Shown here one piece after another: positions 63,424 to 64,000 of a stretch of 64,000 nt of DNA (position 1 is its first letter; each line of letters starts with the position of its first letter). The translations under genes were made by a program, and so were the position numbers. The notes under the pieces are model-generated. The model made no database searches. It was not told the DNA's origin and saw only the letters and a list, made by a program, of their open reading frames with translations. The DNA lies in NCBI GenBank assembly GCA_905250125.1, contig CAJNOL010000040.1, positions 248,001 through 312,000 on the forward strand. The letters run 5' to 3'. The DNA comes from Rotaria sordida. Taxonomy: Eukaryota > Rotifera > Eurotatoria > Philodinida > Philodinidae.

Positions 63424-64000
63424 AGAAGAACCAAAAAAGATGGAAGAACATTATTCAGTAACACATATTTGTGTTTTTTTGCGTGTTATTCAGCAGATTT
63501 CGGTTAGAAAAATGGTAATTTGCTCAAAACTGATATCATATTCTGGATGAGCATCACAAATTGAGTCGATCCATATATATTTCAGATGTCTGAAACATTT
63601 GTTTTTATCGAAAAATTAGCCCTACTCTCTCTCGGGATTCGACCAAAAAATGAATTTCATCAAAACGTTATTTCAGTACTGACACAGAAATTCTAAGGTT
63701 ATAAAATGATAGTAGAACACAAACTGGCCGATGTCTAAACAATGAAAACAGTGTTTTCGTGAAATTTATTTTTTGATCCAACTCTGAAGGGGAATAGGAG
63801 TTAATTTTTTGATAAAAACAAATGCTTCAAAAATATCTGAAATACATGGAGATCGACTCAGTTTTCGATGCTGATTCAGAATATGATGTTAATTTTGATC
63901 AAATTGCCATTTTTCTAACCGAAATCTGCTGAATAACACGCAAAAAAAATACAAATATGTGTTACTGAATAATGTTCTCCCATCTTTTTTGGTTCTTCTT
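63424..64000. repeat. Long foldback element cut by the window end
   Basis: The left arm begins AAGAAGAACCAAAAAAGATG at 63424 and the last bases of the window are its complement. Arms of at least 265 bp stay complementary with moderate divergence (CAGTAACACATATTTGT, GCGTGTTATTCAGCAGATTT, TTTCGGTTAGAAAAATGG). The complementarity reaches base 64000, so the element may continue beyond. Confidence 0.78.

Noticed and set aside
1..64000. tRNA, rRNA, CRISPR or bacterial operon signals
   Set aside because: None could be supported by eye; spliced genes and repeat types show a eukaryotic nuclear sequence. A tRNAscan run would be needed to exclude tRNA genes in the spacers.

Overview
The window looks like nuclear DNA of a bdelloid rotifer or close relative. 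The sequence is strongly AT-rich. Genes are split by many introns of about 50-60 bp with clean GT..AG ends, and a few introns are much longer. Arrays of TGTGGG-type repeats (the telomere motif I recall for the bdelloid Adineta vaga) lie inside the window. Penelope-like, LINE, hAT-like and IS630-like DDE elements are mixed with host genes, and one gene belongs to a family I do not know from animals. The species is inferred, not proven.

Left part (1-28.4 kb) is ordinary animal gene space: the first exon of a YIPF6-like gene (minus), a ZIP metal transporter of the SLC39A8/A14 type (3427-7136), the cohesin regulator PDS5 (25 exons, 8980-18149) and a PLEKHA5/6/7-like PH-domain protein (19444-28360, 5' end not found). 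All three plus-strand genes could be assembled exon by exon with consistent phases.

Middle part (28.4-42 kb) is gene-poor and decayed: a TIR element carrying a Ginger/KRBA2-like integrase tail beside a 100-N gap, a small secreted two-WAP-domain gene (34494-34871), a decayed copy of the 5' end of the GAD gene found 22 kb away, a dead DDE transposon, a chitin synthase relic, and a Penelope-like element whose 5' end stops in telomere-like repeats.

Right part (42-64 kb) holds the most unusual gene: a complete-looking plasma-membrane proton ATPase of the P3A type (plants, fungi, protists), minus strand, 51801-42136, about 1014 residues. One intron of about 4.8 kb contains a TGTGGG-type array and a hAT-like element that itself carries a second hAT-like element, both with perfect 8-bp target duplications. 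Beyond it lie a broken LINE, a second dead DDE copy, a hAT-like MITE and an intact glutamate decarboxylase-family gene (57634-60982).

A theme across the window is long imperfect inverted repeats (foldback or MITE-like units), several of them inside the long introns. The protein genes are not an operon or pathway. The proton pump in a setting of transposons and telomere-like repeats fits the known bdelloid pattern of foreign genes in telomere-proximal, transposon-rich DNA.
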